A stretch of DNA of 64,000 bases from Epiperipatus broadwayi (lineage: Eukaryota; Onychophora; Udeonychophora; Euonychophora; Peripatidae): positions 1,187,795-1,251,794 of the forward strand of contig JAQFVV010006271.1 in NCBI GenBank assembly GCA_028023455.1. The letters run 5' to 3'. The position numbers were made by a program, and so were the translations under genes. The notes under the pieces were generated by a model. The model was not told the DNA's origin. It worked only from the letters and a program-made list of their open reading frames with translations, and did not search any database. Shown piece by piece: positions 24,571-38,229 of the stretch; position 1 is the first letter of the stretch, and every line of letters starts with the position of its first letter.

Positions 24571-24715
24571 ATGAAATAAGAAAATGTGCAGGGGTGATGT
24601 GGAGAAGAGAAGCTAAAGATCGGAGATGGATTGAATTTGGAGAGATCTTCATCCTGCAGTGGATTGATAATGGTTGTTGTTGATGATAATGATATATATA
24701 TATAATCAAGAACTA
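24571..24715 (+). repeat. 5'-truncated LINE 3' end
   Basis: ATGAAATAAGAAAATG, GATGTGGAGAAGAGAAGCTA and CTTCATCCTGCAGTGG-type sequence match 15950-16060 closely, followed by a GAT/TA-rich tail. Only the last 130 bases of the LINE are present. Confidence 0.8.
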
Positions 24716-25059
24716 TAAGCCTCAACATAGTTATATTTAATACTATTAACAAAAGTTAGAACTAACACTATTAAACAGTTAAAGGTAATTCTGTGAAAGT
24801 GGAATAGAAAATAAATTACAGTGTGATTACTATATCCACTGTCTTAAAAGCCGTTCCTTTACTTACTTCCACTTAAATATAATGAGAAAAAATATGTGAG
24901 TTTTTTTTAGTTAACCATGCATCCCATAGATGTTGCAATCACAAAATATTAGAAAATGTATGGATGCTTTATTTAAAATAATCAATTTAAAACAAAATTT
25001 AAACGACAACTCACTATAAATAAATAAAAATATTTAATGTATCGACCCAGCTTTCATTC

Positions 25060-25620
25060 CTAAATGGATCCTGTTCAAGATATTTCTTTTTACACAATCA
25101 CATGTGATGTGGCTACTTCTTTATCAAAGTCAGGAATGTCTCAGTCACTATGCCCAAAAAAGCCACCTTACTTTCCCTTTCCTTTCCCTATCATAAGTTT
25201 TTCCCCTATTTTTCTCATTCCTGCTCCATTCCATTACCACAACATCATCTTTGTCCACTCCATGGCCTTTATATCTAGATTTTCCTTACCATTTTCCAAA
25301 AACCAATATAAAAACTAAGAATCCACTTTCTGTATAATAACATAGTTTATATTTATTTTCCCACAACTTCATTATTTGTACACTTACTGATTGTAAGCAT
25401 TTACATTCACTTTCTATGTTTTCTTTACATAATTTCCAGACTAAAGCACCCACATTTCTCCACTAATGTGTATATTCCCTTGTTGCTAACCATCCTGTGT
25501 GAGCCTTAAACAGTAGACAACTTTATTTGTTATTATCATAAATTTACTCATACCCAATATTCGGTTTACTTCTCTCTATATATTTTGTAATGGTAAGAAT
25601 TGTCCCTCCATGCAACAAAA
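25060..25620. other. pyrimidine-rich stretch, unassigned
   Basis: A C+T-rich block (25150-25300) encodes an 84-codon open frame of low complexity (P, F and I rich). No motif, splice context or match is recognised. I do not call a gene. Confidence 0.3.
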
Positions 25621-25639
25621 ACTAGAACATAGGAAAAAT

Positions 25640-28600
25640 ATACTAAAGCTGATCGAATCCGGATACTGGGATCCAGAATCCGACCAACATTCAATCCTTT
25701 CACCTCTGCTCAATGATTTAATACCCTATGGATGACATTTCTCAATGTACACAGACAATCAATTTACCCTTGGTCTGTCAGTCACCCCCAGGAGAACAAG
25801 AGACTCGTAAATTAAGTAGTTTATCATTGATTTGGTCAGATATATACACATATGGCTAAGTAATTAATGATAGAACTTAACAGACTGATCTACATACATA
25901 TGAAATGGTGTATGTGCAATTAAATATAGAGTTGGATAAAATGAATTCACGGACAATAAAATATGGAAATGAGTTATAATTTTAAATATTATGAATTTAA
26001 TAAAACAATAACAAATAATAAATCAAAACATACAAAATTATGTGATGGGAATGTGAGATATAATGCTCGCAGGCGTATATAACTAATGAGATTAACGTTA
26101 CCTATCTCATTATAAGCATTTAATACAGTGTAATGTGGTATTGAAGTTTCATGCCTATATTAATTAATATGCCAAATTTCTAGCTCTTTTGTAGTCTGCT
26201 AGGTCATATGGAACTTTATAGCCAAAGTTATATAACTAACTTAATAGCGCTCCTGTGGCGTCTATCTATTCAAAGTTAAATCGAGCATGTAATTAGGCTC
26301 AGAGATATGCAGGTTAGCATGTTAACCTAGATTAGGATATACTCTAATTCTAGATAAGCATTTAATATAAAAGGAGAGAAAACTGGCTTATGATAGGTTT
26401 ACCTATATCCTCTATGGCACATATTAAAATATTAATTAAGCAAAAAGGTGCAAATGGGTCATTATTCATGGGCCCAAAGACTCAGTTTGCCCTAAAACTG
26501 CTCAACTTGCCACGAATAAGAACATTAGTAGTTCAGGGAAGTCGGATAAGCATTATGAATAATCTAGGTCCTTGTGCCCTAGTTCTAAAAGAGTGCTTGA
26601 ACCCGAACTAAAGTGGATGAGTGTGGCCTCCACCAGCATGTCATCAAAAATCATGCAGCAAGAAGATAAGTGTACATTGCTACTTTGTAAGGACACATCC
26701 GCAGCTTATACATATATAACGCAAATGTATAAAATTATACTATCGTGCCTTAAAATTAGATATCGTCTATTTGCATATCTATACAATCCAGTTCTCAAAT
26801 TTAGTATTTTAAATATACTATTTAGGGACTAAATTAATTAGTAACCTAGTTTAATATTATCACCTGCATCTCAACATATATAAATCTAAGGAGGGCAAAG
26901 CATATTTGCGGGGTGATTACGAATAAAACATTAAGATATGCTTTGAGAATATTGCTGTGGCTAGTTCCGATGATATATGAGTTATATATATAAATAGTTA
27001 TAATTCATAACTAGAATTAAGCAAACTACATAAAATAACTAGATAACTGATTATTGAAATATTAATACCCAAAACTTAATCAGTAAGATAATAATATGAT
27101 CTCGAAACAGCGAGTGAGAATGAAGAATAATAATTCAGTTATTTAATATTAAATTATAGCGAAGATTAGAAATTATCTTCGCAAATCGATAAGCTAAAAT
27201 TATATTTATAGATACTTGCAGTTTCAAGTCATTTGGCATATTAAATATATATAATATTAAAATGATAAAATCATAGAATAAATCGAATAGATTTAGAAAT
27301 AGGCATAAAAAGACCGCAGAAAATTATACATTTAAAATAGATTATTAGAGTTTTACATTTTAGAAGAGAATTCAAGTTTTACAATCAGACAATATTTAGC
27401 ATTTTACAATCAGGCAAGATTTAGCATTTAACAATCTTCTTTGTAGATTTTAGTAAAGGTGTTTAGGAAAGGCAGATTTAGTAAATAGCTAGCTTTTAAA
27501 AGAAAAAAATGAAAGTCACAGTTTATAAACAGAGCTCTGAGAGAAAAATTACCATTCAGTTTCCATTGCAGTTAGTTTTGAAGCACTTGGGAGGATATTA
27601 AGTTGACACTTTTGATGATGATGTAAAGTTAATAGAGATTTTCCATGGGCTACTTTTGCTTTGCTGATGTAGGCATTAGTTTTCATCAGACCACAAAGTT
27701 TTCCTCCATCACCGGTTAAGGAGAGGGGTGATTTAGTGGCATTCTATTCGATCATTTTGAAGGTAAAACTGGCATGGGTTCGGCTTACAGTTCACTTAAT
27801 ATATATATATATGATCTATATATTGGTAACAAAACTTTTAGTATTTATACTTTTTAAACTCTGTCCACCTGTTAATTTTCACGAGTTTGAATGTAGCTGA
27901 AAAGTCCATTTATTTATTTTAGAGACACATTTTTAAATGGTAACAAGTATTTTAGATTTTGTTTTTCTGCCTATTTTGTTATTAACATTTTATATTTACC
28001 AAATTAAGTCCACATTATTTTAGGATCGATGCGTGACCTACTTTAAAATCTGTTTACAAGATCAAATGTTATTTTGACGAAATTATTTTCATAATTAGTA
28101 GAAGACTAATTTTATAACCATATGTGTAGAATAACAGGAAATATACGTATGCGATTTCAATAATAAAACAATAAAGTTGACTAAATAATTTAACTAAAAT
28201 ATTTTTTAAACTAGAAATATCTATCAAATGAATTTCTTAAATCAGAAATATTTATAAATTGAATATATATCTGTAATCTATACATATACTATTAAATTAC
28301 AGACATACCTCTCACATATATATACGTGATTCTGCATATATAATAATTTAATGTTATTTAGATGGGTACTCTGAGAGGGTAATAAAACCTGGCATATAGA
28401 TAGATGTGTGGGTAAAATAAGTGAAATGGGCAGATGGATGAAACTGACCATTTCAATATATATATTGTAACATTTTTTTCCATCTGGCTAGGTCTCTCTA
28501 CGCAATAAACTGCATGAGTTGATCAAGTTATGAAAAAGAAGAATGTTTCACTCTTATTTCTAAAAACATAGCTATATTTCCTGATCAACTCTATCTAGAA

Positions 28601-28760
28601 ATTGTTACGATTACGATTGCCAACCGAATCAGCTTTTAATTTATAAATGAGGGTGCCAGAGTCGTTAGACTCACTGATTCTGCATCAAACATATTGTAAC
28701 TTAACAGAAAATAAAGTAAATGATCAGGATTTTGGTTTCCCATAACTTAATTATAATTTA
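25640..28760. other. less AT-rich block, possible old repeat, unassigned
   Basis: Base composition is more balanced than in the surroundings at 25640-25800, 26390-26680 and 27500-27790. Repeated short phrases such as ACAATCAGACAATATTTAGC and CAATCAGGCAAGATTTAGC occur at 27370-27430. Two short open frames (26390-26611, 26572-26832) have no recognisable motif. The general look resembles the 3.1 kb insertion at 7.6-10.7 kb, but I could not align them with confidence. Confidence 0.3.
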
Positions 28761-30340
28761 TAAAATTATTTACCTGGGGCTTAATTGCTAAGTATTGGCA
28801 AAGGTAAATTATCTGTTCTAATAAACTAATCCTACTAAATTTAATAATAAACATTAATAATGTACAATGATAAAATTGATGAAAGCAAAATATTTTATTC
28901 TAACAAACTTAAAATATTTTTAAGATAAATAATTAAATAAAATTGGAGAGTACACACATTAATCCAGATATTAAATCAACTAATAAAAAAAAGATAAAAT
29001 AATTAAAACCACTAAACAATATTCACTTAGAATTTTCTTCTACAAAGTTCCTTTAAAATGACAGACTTTTTAATATGAAAATTAAAAGTCTATATCAGGA
29101 TTACATTATAAGCTTATATGAAGAATTGTTTGAAACTTTAAGTCACAATCAGGATATGAAGAATTTTAGCTTACCGATAAGTTTATGTATGTTATAGGTT
29201 ACCATGCATGTTTTTTTCTGCAGTAAAAGAAGCTTGTGGCCATCAGTTATAAGTTGATCTTGATCTGTCCTAATGGCTAGTCGTGAAAACTTTTCTGGTA
29301 TCCATCTTCAGGAATGATGTCAGCAAAAGCCTCGATCCACTCCAACATGCAGAATTATTTCAGCATAGAGTGTTCCTGGATATATTTTTGTTATCCAGGA
29401 CCAACAAAAGAAAAACACAAACAAGACAAGATGCTGATTAAACTGGTCTCCCTTTTTATATTCGAGGTCCAGTTTTCAGACTTCTGCATATACTTTTTAC
29501 TTTTGTTACAAATACACATTGATAATCTTGTGCATTCTTTTGTATTTTTCAATTACTAAGTTCTCCTTTTCATAAAGTCTTTCCGCCATCTTTAATTAGT
29601 TAAAAAGATTTTTCTTTTAGCTTATCTGGATTAGTAATTTGTGTGCCTTTTGTTCTTTCCAATTTTTACTTTCATTTTTAATTAGATAAAAAAAAAATAT
29701 GAATGAAAAATGTAACTTTCATGATACATTTTTAAAAAAAATTATAAAAACTAAAAAAAAATTTAATTGCATCTTTTTAATAAGATCGCTAACTTTACTT
29801 TTTCCTTTAGCTTTTACTCAAATGCCAATATATTTATACCATATGCAAATAAATGGTACAATATATATATATATTATAACTTGCTTTTAAGCTTGCATTT
29901 AAATGAATACTAGATAGAGATAGGGAATTTCCGATAGAGATTTTGAATTCTTTCTCTTTCGGCACTTATAAAATAAAGCTTGATTAGAACTATTGTCATA
30001 TATATATATAAACTCTTTTTGCTCTCCATACTAGGTCTCTATTTCTCCAGCTCCCTATTTTTATTAATGCATTTATTCTTCTATCCCATTTTATGTCATT
30101 ACAACACTCAACAATCCCCCTAAACCAATCATTTCTCCTTTTATACAAGTAAACTGACATAATGTTTTATCCAAATTTTCTGCATACTGTATTCCATTTC
30201 TCACCCATATTGTAGCATGTCCTTTAGTAATAATCCAATAAAATAGTATTTTGCATATCCTCTTACTTCCATTGATCTCAGTGTCATTAGTAATTTACTA
30301 ATGTAATACACAAATACTTTATTTGGTACTTGTGTTCCTG
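28761..30340. other. AT-rich stretch, no gene recognised
   Basis: Small open frames at 29314-29559 and 29699-29890 show no motif. A pyrimidine-rich block at 30010-30290 translates on the minus strand to W/R/K-rich fragments reminiscent of LINE tails, without a diagnostic motif. Confidence 0.35.
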
Positions 30341-30344
30341 CACA

Positions 30345-30965
30345 ACCAAAATGGCAGCCCATATTTTTGATAAATGTAGTTTTGAGGGCCTATAATTTAC
30401 CAAAGATATGTTAGTTATTAAATTAAAATAAAATTAATAAATTGGTTGTTAAATTAAAAAAAAGGAAGAAATTCTGATATATTTTTTTAAAAAGCTTGTT
30501 TCATTTTTTTTTTTTTTACTTATAATGTGGGAAGTGATGACATTCTTAAAATTGTCATATTTTGATTCAATTCAGTGTGTTTCTTTTTGTCAGCAGATTT
30601 TTTTGGTAAATTGTCTTAATGATAAAAATTGGGGACCTACCTTTAACAAAATATGATGTGGTGAACTATTTACAAAGGTACGAGTTCTTGCTTTCCTGAA
30701 AAATGTGCATTAATAGTTACAATATGGTTGCAAGCTGCCAACATGAATAAAGTGTTTTTTTTTTTTCTGTTAATAAGTTAATACAAAAAAAAAATATGTA
30801 AATATTGTAAATATTTTTTCCAAAATGAGTTTTGTAATATAACAATGTTAAAAAATAAAATGTAAATATTAAATGTAATGCTTCCTAACAGGTATTTTTT
30901 TGTAATTATTTGTTGGTAGCCTCTGAAATTGTAGATTTATCAAAAATACAGGCTGCCATCTTGGT
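30345..30965. mobile_element. non-autonomous DNA element with ~45-bp terminal inverted repeats
   Basis: The left end ACCAAAATGGCAGCC, followed by TATTTTTGATAAATGTAG, is mirrored at the right by reverse-complement ACCAAGATGGCAGCC and TATTTTTGATAAATCTAC. The 620-bp body is AT-rich without an ORF. No target duplication is visible, so the superfamily is unknown and the insertion is probably old. Confidence 0.7.
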
Positions 30966-31789
30966 CTACTGGAAAACTCACAAGCACCCCTTATTTTATA
31001 AGTATCTAACTTAAGATTGATATCTTAAAATGTGAAACAGTTATGACATAGACTTTGTAAATATTTAACATTTAAACACTAAAATAAATTAGCTTAAGGC
31101 AGAATTGAAACAGCTATAGATTATTATCATGAACATTAATTAATAATTATCTATATAATAAATCAAATATGGATAATTTTAATTTGGTAATAATATTAAT
31201 AAAGTTGAAACACTTTAGCAAATGAATTCATATATAAATTTTTCGCAAATTAATATGTAAAAACACTGTTATGATTTTTTTGTTTTGAAATTACTTATCT
31301 TATTTTAAGTATTGTACATTGCTCTAGGTTACAGTCTGTGGCACAGCAGAGATGAGATATGAAGAAAAACATTAAAAGTTTGTCCTGGAGAAACTCATTT
31401 GGTGATCATTTTAATGTATCAAAGTTGGCATGAGTTTGTTATGTAAGACACAATTGACTAGTGTGCTTAATCTTTGGTAATGATTAATCATCTTATATAT
31501 TAATACTAGAGGTGAAGGCAATAGAAAAAATAAATAACTTGATTTAAATAGAAGATATGAGAGAAGGGTCAAGATTTGAATTATAGAAAAAAATCTGTAC
31601 AGAAAAGATTAAATGTAAAATACAACTTTTGAGTGCTTGGCTGCTATTGTAAGAAAAACTTATCATAAATGCATTCTGAATCAAGTTTAGTGCTTTTGAT
31701 GACTACTTATCACTCATATTCATAGAAATGAGATTACATGGGTGGGAGTATGCATATATATGTGAACAGTTTATTCAAATATACTAAAA

Positions 31790-32970
31790 TTATATGATCG
31801 ATTTTTTCGAAAGGAGGAACCAGGATTCTTTCTAATTCATGGGGTTGGGATTGTTAGCTATATGTCAGATTTCTTTGATCTTGTGATTGAAATCATTTTT
31901 CTCAATTCAAGTGATATTGGCAACTGTGGGATCAAATGTGTGGCTCATTACATTTTTGTGATTGGGGAAAATAGACTTGTGCTCCAGGTTGCTTGTAGCT
32001 CTTTATAGATATTTGTGTTGTGATAGTCTTGTGGCCAGACTGGTACATGACTCACTGTAGTAAATAGCTGTGCATCCAACTTGGAGGAATACTAACTTGT
32101 TTACAGTGTAAGGAGTTCATTCAGTAGGGAATTTAACTTTCAAATTGTTTATGAGTCTATTTATTGTTGGCAAAGTCCAAAACTTATTCAACGAGACTGT
32201 GAGCAGCTTTTAGTTAAATTTTTGGTTATACATGGAATGTAGGGAAGCAGTGTTCATGACTTATCATCTTTTGATGTGTTTGTTCTTATGTTGTTAAAGA
32301 ACTTATTCTCTATCCTTGTGAGACCTCTATATGTGAATCCCACATAATTTGTTTAGATATTTCTCGATGTTGGCATTTTGAGCAGCTTCATGCTTATATA
32401 AATGATTTCTGTAAAGAAATAAAAATAAGATAACATATTTGTGTCTTAGGAGAAAGGAATTCAGGATGCATATATCCTCTTATTTCTATAGGCTTGATAA
32501 GCATATTCTAATTGAAGTACAGCCTCTTCCTCTGAACTTGTATGTTGAGGTATTTTAGCTCATTTTGCTAATCTTCCCATTTAATTGTCCAAGTTAGTAT
32601 AAAGTTTTAGACTCAAGCTCTGTTTTAATATTGTTGATTAGAGACACTGGAATACAATGCCAATGTATTGTATGTATATTAAGCTGGGGGTATTCTCGAT
32701 GTATTTAGGGAAAACTTGAATTTCGATGCTATTGAGAAATATGCTCAAGATAATCCTGCTTATGAGTAAACCCATTAGCCATCCATCTTCCATGTTGTGA
32801 CAGTGTCTGTTAAAGAAAGCAACAATGTTTTGATTTAGCCAACCAATGCAGTCTATTATGAAATTGGTTTGCTTCGGAGAGTATTGCATTTAATGAGTTT
32901 ACATTTTAAGATATTGACAGACTGCTTTCTATCGAGGGAAGTTATTTTATGATGGGCTTCTAGTTTTGCA
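31790..32970 (-). pseudogene. second Penelope-like element remnant
   Basis: On the minus strand 32889-32638 encodes MEDGWLMGLLISRIILSIFL, then FPKYIENTPSLIYIQYIGIVF. This corresponds to the PLE reverse transcriptase signature, where a G-x-x-MGSPLSP-type motif is followed by a YVDD-type box; here YVDD is replaced by QYIGI, so catalytic residues are lost. Downstream (32430-31800) decayed text includes VGFTYRGLTRIENKFF and LLPYIPCITKN, matching the region between reverse transcriptase and endonuclease. Many stops; not functional. No close similarity to the 16-18 kb PLE at base level. Confidence 0.7.
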
Positions 32971-33330
32971 TTTTTGATTTTGCTTACAAATTCGAAAAAT
33001 GATTTGATGATGTATTAGTTGATCGGTGAATCATTGGTTTATCATTTTGATGGTAATATAGTAATGCATTCCACGAAAGTTTAATATTAGTCTGAGGGGT
33101 ATCGGTTTATGTAATTTAATATTAGTAAACATCTATAATTGAATTGCTGCTGATGGATAGATTTTATAATAATCATCTTTATTAAATGCAATATTACAAT
33201 CTTTAGCAAAATTTCTAATATGAATTTATCTTTCCAAGCGCTCAAAAGTTGAATTAACAATTCATGAATTAATTCTAAATTAGAAAATGAGGAATAAGAA
33301 AAAATAAATATAAATTTGCTAAAACAATAC

Positions 33331-33491
33331 TTTATTTTGTCTCGCTGGGCTTCAATACGAATTTGATCTTTACTTAGTCTGGCTGAACTTTCAAGACCTC
33401 GTCTTGCTTTGATCTCTGTACACGTCTTACTTGTCGGCCTATTGTTTAACATACTACCGTCTGATCCGGATGCCAAAACAATTCCACGTAT
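33331..33491 (-). other. exon-like open segment, gene unknown
   Basis: On the minus strand, an AG acceptor (TGTTTCAG) precedes an open stretch of 53 codons reading through GIVLASGSDGSMLNNRPT, KTCTEIKARRGLESSARLSK and IRIEAQRDK, then AAA|GTATTG, a weak donor. Base composition and codon use are markedly less AT-biased than the surroundings, and residues are charged and non-repetitive. An upstream ATG lies in the same frame two codons before, so a longer ORF is possible. I do not recognise the protein. It may be an internal exon of a host gene with long introns. The weak polypyrimidine tract and weak donor keep confidence low. Confidence 0.4.
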
Positions 33492-33779
33492 CTGAAACAT
33501 TATTTAACAACTTTTTAGAAGGCAAATTTATACTTGTATTATTTTTATTGTCCCTCTTATAATTTTTTTCCGCTAATCAACAGTGTTTTATCAGATCGAG
33601 TATAATGTAATTGAGTGTTAATATTTATGTGAATCCTGCTATATTTAATGTAAACCTTCTCACGTCCTTGTTTATATGTATAAATTCCTTTAATCAATCA
33701 CTATTTGTAACTCTGATTCACCACTTGTTGGTTGTCTAATGAGACAGTGAACACGAATCAACCTAATGTATTTTCCTTT

Positions 33780-36700
33780 GAGTGCAAATAAAGTTTGTTT
33801 TGAAATGAACAATAAAGGGTTGTTCTAAAATTTAAAATGAAATTTTACAAATATAAAGATAATTATAGATTGTATATTATACCACTTCCCATTAACATGC
33901 ATATAATAAGGATATATATATATATATATGCGTGTATTTTCCCATCATTAAATAGAACATGTAAATAAATGGAAAGTTTTAATGAAGATGAAAATATAAA
34001 AATTAAATATACCATTAAATTCATGATGGTAGATAATTTTAATATGCAAAAATCTAATACATGTTTAAATATTAATATGATGAAAATTTCTTATTTGGTA
34101 TTTAAAATAATTTTGAAATGCCTTCTCTGAAAAAGATCATAAAACATCCAACTGAGAATCACGAGTCAGTATCATCTTTGGGAGATCCAGAATATGAACA
34201 ATTCACAATAAGGTATATTTAATCAGTGTTAGTATGTGAACAGGGCAAAATCTTTGAGTCATGTGAGTCATCAATTCTCTTACGAAAAATACAGAAAGCA
34301 TTTTACATGGGTTCATTTAGGTGAAAACCTCGCTTTTCCCACATTGGAACCAGAATATCATCCTATGTAATACAAACAATTACCTATAAAACCATAGGGT
34401 ATACATATAAGCTTATACCCTAAACCAATGCACTTTATGACATATGGAAAAATGCTATCATAATACCACTGAAAAATTAGGCCAGAATGTTTACACAAAG
34501 ATTATGAACATTTTTTCATTGATGAAACTAAGTTACTTTATCTTAAAGATGCTTGAACAGATGTTTTAAAAGTAAAACCTCTGCAAAATAATTGAATATG
34601 ATAACGTTTATCATTTAAAAAGACAACAACTACACATTATGTATTAGAAAAAATATGAGTGTGAAAATTATACTATGCATGCCAAGATTATATAACATTT
34701 AATTACATTTTGCATGCATTTAAAAATTATTATTTGTAGAATTAGTAGAAGAATGCCCTGATTGAATTACATAAAGCAAGACTGCATTATCTCATAAAAT
34801 ACAACAAAAATCTACAATGAATCTCTACCATTAGTAATCCTTTTATATGTCTCTGCTATTGTCAGATAATTTATGTAATTCATTAATATTTCATGTGCAT
34901 TAACATCAATAAATACATTTTTTATATGCATCTATCCTATGTTTTAAAACATAAAAGTTGAGTCAGTTTAACTGACCTTAAAAAAACAACTGTACTCAAA
35001 AAGAGGGATGGAAAAATGGTTCAATATTTGCATAAAGTAATCAACACCCATAGATAAAGGGGTGAATCAATTTTTTTTTTTATTAACAAGATCATGTTGA
35101 ATTTAAATATATGTGTGTACATGTATAAAAGTGGTACAGTCCGTGTGAAAAAGATGTAGGTATTAAAATGAATGAAGATCAATAAATTAATATAATCAAA
35201 AATAGTAGATAACAATTTTTATTATTGCCATGTAAAAAAGAACAAATGTGATTTGGTTATAACAGTATAAAGAATGTAATATAGAGGCAGCAGAATAGTG
35301 ACCCTGCACACAAATCATGGGTTGTGCATGATGTGAACCATAAGAAGAAATTAAAGATTAAAAACTGATCTTATTAATATTCTAATATAATGTAAAATAA
35401 GGAATGTACCATAAATGTAACCTATAGCATCATGGACAATATTCTATATCATTAAAATTAAGCCAATATACCTACAAAATTATGAAGTCATACAGGAGTG
35501 AATAACAAATATGCCATCCTGCAATGATGATAAGAGATTGTGTAACACTACCTTGAAAAAGATAAAATATTTTCACTCCTCTGAAATAATCTTGCTCATG
35601 TTCATGCATATAACATTGTTATTTGATTCAGGTTTTCTTAAGTAAAAGTCAGTATTTATTTATAAGTAAAACTGTTTTAGAAGTTAATTCTTAACATAAA
35701 TTTTAGAATATGAGATTAAGTATTATAAAGTAATTGTAGTCCATGCTTATTCTATGCATGCAATCAAACTGAGATATCAACACACACAGCTTTTTTATAT
35801 AATGTGACCATCATATTTATCTACATCCATTAGAAGTTATGTACAGCCACACATAACTTAACTAAACCCTATTATTATTGCCTAAGCATATTGATGTGTG
35901 AGATCTACACTTTCAAGGATTATAGTGTGGCAGCAACATAAGTCGGAGATAACAGGCCTTAATTTCCCCCAAAAGTCATAGAATATGTGTATTCTGTTCC
36001 CATTATTTGATGTATGAAAATATATGAATTCCATTCACATGAATGAACATTTGAGAATGATGTCAAATGAAATGCATGTTTCAACCAGCCACATATGTCA
36101 TGGATAAAATATTAAATAATTAAAATTGATTATGTAACAAAAGAGTGAGTTAGAAGAAATACTAATGGTAGAATTAATAAATTCCATAATATAGAAAGCA
36201 AAAGTTAATTTAAATGTTTATATCAATGTTTTTGCCAATAAGCTTACTGGTATGTCCCAACCATTGTAATGGAGAAAGGAAATTACTGAAATTTTCTTTA
36301 TCTTAACTTTTTACTTGTTTAAAATAATGTTTTGTCAATAAATAATTTTTTTCTCTTCTATTTTTTTAAATATCTTTGTCAGTTAAGGTTTATGTAGTGC
36401 TGGGATTGAAGAAGACAATGACCAGCCAGTAAATCCATATACTAGTTTTATATATTGCTTCTCTGTTGGAGGAAAAGAATGTTGGAGATTATTAAAACCA
36501 ATCGAGTAAAATGCCAGGTAAATATGATGAAGTATTCCATTTTAAAGACTGGGTAAAATATTTTTGTCACATGTATATATTATTGTTTGTATTATGGTAT
36601 TTGCACATACACATGACTGAAGGGTCATAGATAAAAGTGACTGTAAATGTTGAATCCTCTCATGATAGTGCATACACAGATATCTATAATAATTAACTAC

Positions 36701-36950
36701 TTATGGTAAAAGTTACCATCTTTATGTTAATTTTAGAGTATGTAGTTACCAAACTTGGATAATACCTGATGGTCATCAACAGTATCATCTGTGATTAACC
36801 ATCAATTTTTTGTTGACACCAGCTATATGAGTGAATTCTCTCTAATCAATCACTCCAGTAGTTTAATCCTCAAATGTCAAACTGTTCACTCTATCAGATT
36901 TATCAGCTATGATACACTATTAATCCTCATCATCCTTTGAACCATCATAA
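33780..36950. other. AT-rich stretch, no gene recognised
   Basis: Only short open frames. TA repeats near 33915. No convincing repeat pair or motif. Confidence 0.45.
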
Positions 36951-36992
36951 TATATATATATATAATGTTCAAGGCCAAATAAGTTTATAAAT

Positions 36993-37357
36993 AATCATTA
37001 CAAAAAAATCAAGTCAGATGCCAGCTCACAAAACAAACTCTTAACAAGCTTTGTAGAATACCCCCAACTTCAGACTGGTTTCCGTTACTGCCATTCTCAG
37101 TGAGGTGCTAGGATATTTAATCATTAGATTAAAAAGACTAGGACAAACCCAGCACTTTATCTAATGTATAACTATTCAGTAGAAACTCTGAAATTTTCAG
37201 GCATCAATGTCTTCCAATCCATCTATCTATCTTAAATAGACATATGGGACTGAACTAAGTTCAGATACACCATATATTAATATCTTTAGTAATATAAAAT
37301 CACCAAAGCCAAAATAGCAAAAAATAAAATTACAAAAAGATCAAGTCAGATGTCACT
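36993..37357. repeat. short direct repeats bracketing a degenerate hammerhead-like segment
   Basis: TTACAAAAA.ATCAAGTCAGATG occurs at about 37000-37021 and again at 37333-37354 in the same orientation. Between them, the minus strand of 37060-37110 reads CACTGAGAATGGCAG then GGAAACCAGTCTG, which resembles the family 1 layout (CTCACTGATGA, GAAACTAGTCTG) with the core changed. Probably a decayed third family. Confidence 0.4.
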
Positions 37358-37378
37358 TGACGTAATTTAATTTAAATA

Positions 37379-37487
37379 ATCATTAAAATCCATCAACACT
37401 TAGACTATCCCAATATTAATAACAATCAATGAATGAGATTGTTATTAATATTGGGATTATCTGTGTTAACTGATTTTAATGATATAT
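37379..37487. repeat. hairpin-forming inverted repeat (~49-bp arms)
   Basis: ATCATTAAAATCCATCAACA ... CCCAATATTAATAACAATC pairs with GATTGTTATTAATATTGGG ... TGATTTTAATGAT across a 10-nt loop. No coding, no clear target duplication. Confidence 0.8.
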
Positions 37488-38119
37488 GGATAAATATATA
37501 TCGTTCATTACTATCTATAGTTACATTAACACGAGGCCTTAAAATAACATGCCTTGGACACAATGTTCTTATTATGTAGATTAAAAAATAAGAGACATAT
37601 AATAGCTAGAATGTTTTTGGGGCTCATTTGCACAGAGATTTGGGGTTTATGTAAAGGATGAACCATTGATGTAAGTAACAGATATGCATGTTAAAATGGT
37701 GGTGGTTCTAATGAAGACCCACTTCTGTTCTCATCTTCTGCAAAGCATATTCATAAAAATGTTCCTTATTTATGATGAGGAATGTTAGCTGTATAAAACT
37801 GGGATCTGCTGAAAGGCTTATTAACTGACTTCAAAAGACTGGTCACATGTTGAACAGCAAGTATAATCATGTCGTGACATTAATCTTTTTAAAAAATAAT
37901 TTTATTTTACTGTTTTTACTTTTATAATAATCTATAATTATTTTCTCCACTCTTTTTGGTTTAGAATAATGATAGAATGATGACTTCTGGGATTAAATGT
38001 TCCTGGATCATGACTTCAGCTTTTATTTCCAGTATTCAAATTTCTTATAAACTACAAAACAATAAACCCTCTAATTATTAGTTTAATCCATACATGAAAA
38101 ATATTTTGCAAAATTGGGT

Positions 38120-38138
38120 TTTATTTCAACACTTTATT
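38120..38138 (-). terminator. polyadenylation signals of the glycosyltransferase gene
   Basis: Two AATAAA hexamers on the minus strand (38138-38133 and 38125-38120), about 90-110 nt after the stop codon. Confidence 0.6.
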
Positions 38139-38229
38139 TATATACATTATTGTTTGCCTTTTTGTTAATAAATTGAACTTTAATAATAATAAAAAAAGTT
38201 GTATAACTGGAGAGATTAGTAGTTTCAAT

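Noticed and set aside
25064-25318. 84-codon P/F/I-rich frame
   Set aside because: Pyrimidine-rich composition explains it; no motif, no splice context.
28640-28700. Possible tRNA or SINE head (GGTGCCAGAGTCGTTAGACTC)
   Set aside because: No cloverleaf could be formed and no box A/B pair at proper spacing.
33727-33776. Hammerhead-like CTAATGA ... GAAT with GGTTG/CAACC pairing
   Set aside because: Stem III is absent, the core has two changes and there is no second copy. Probably chance.
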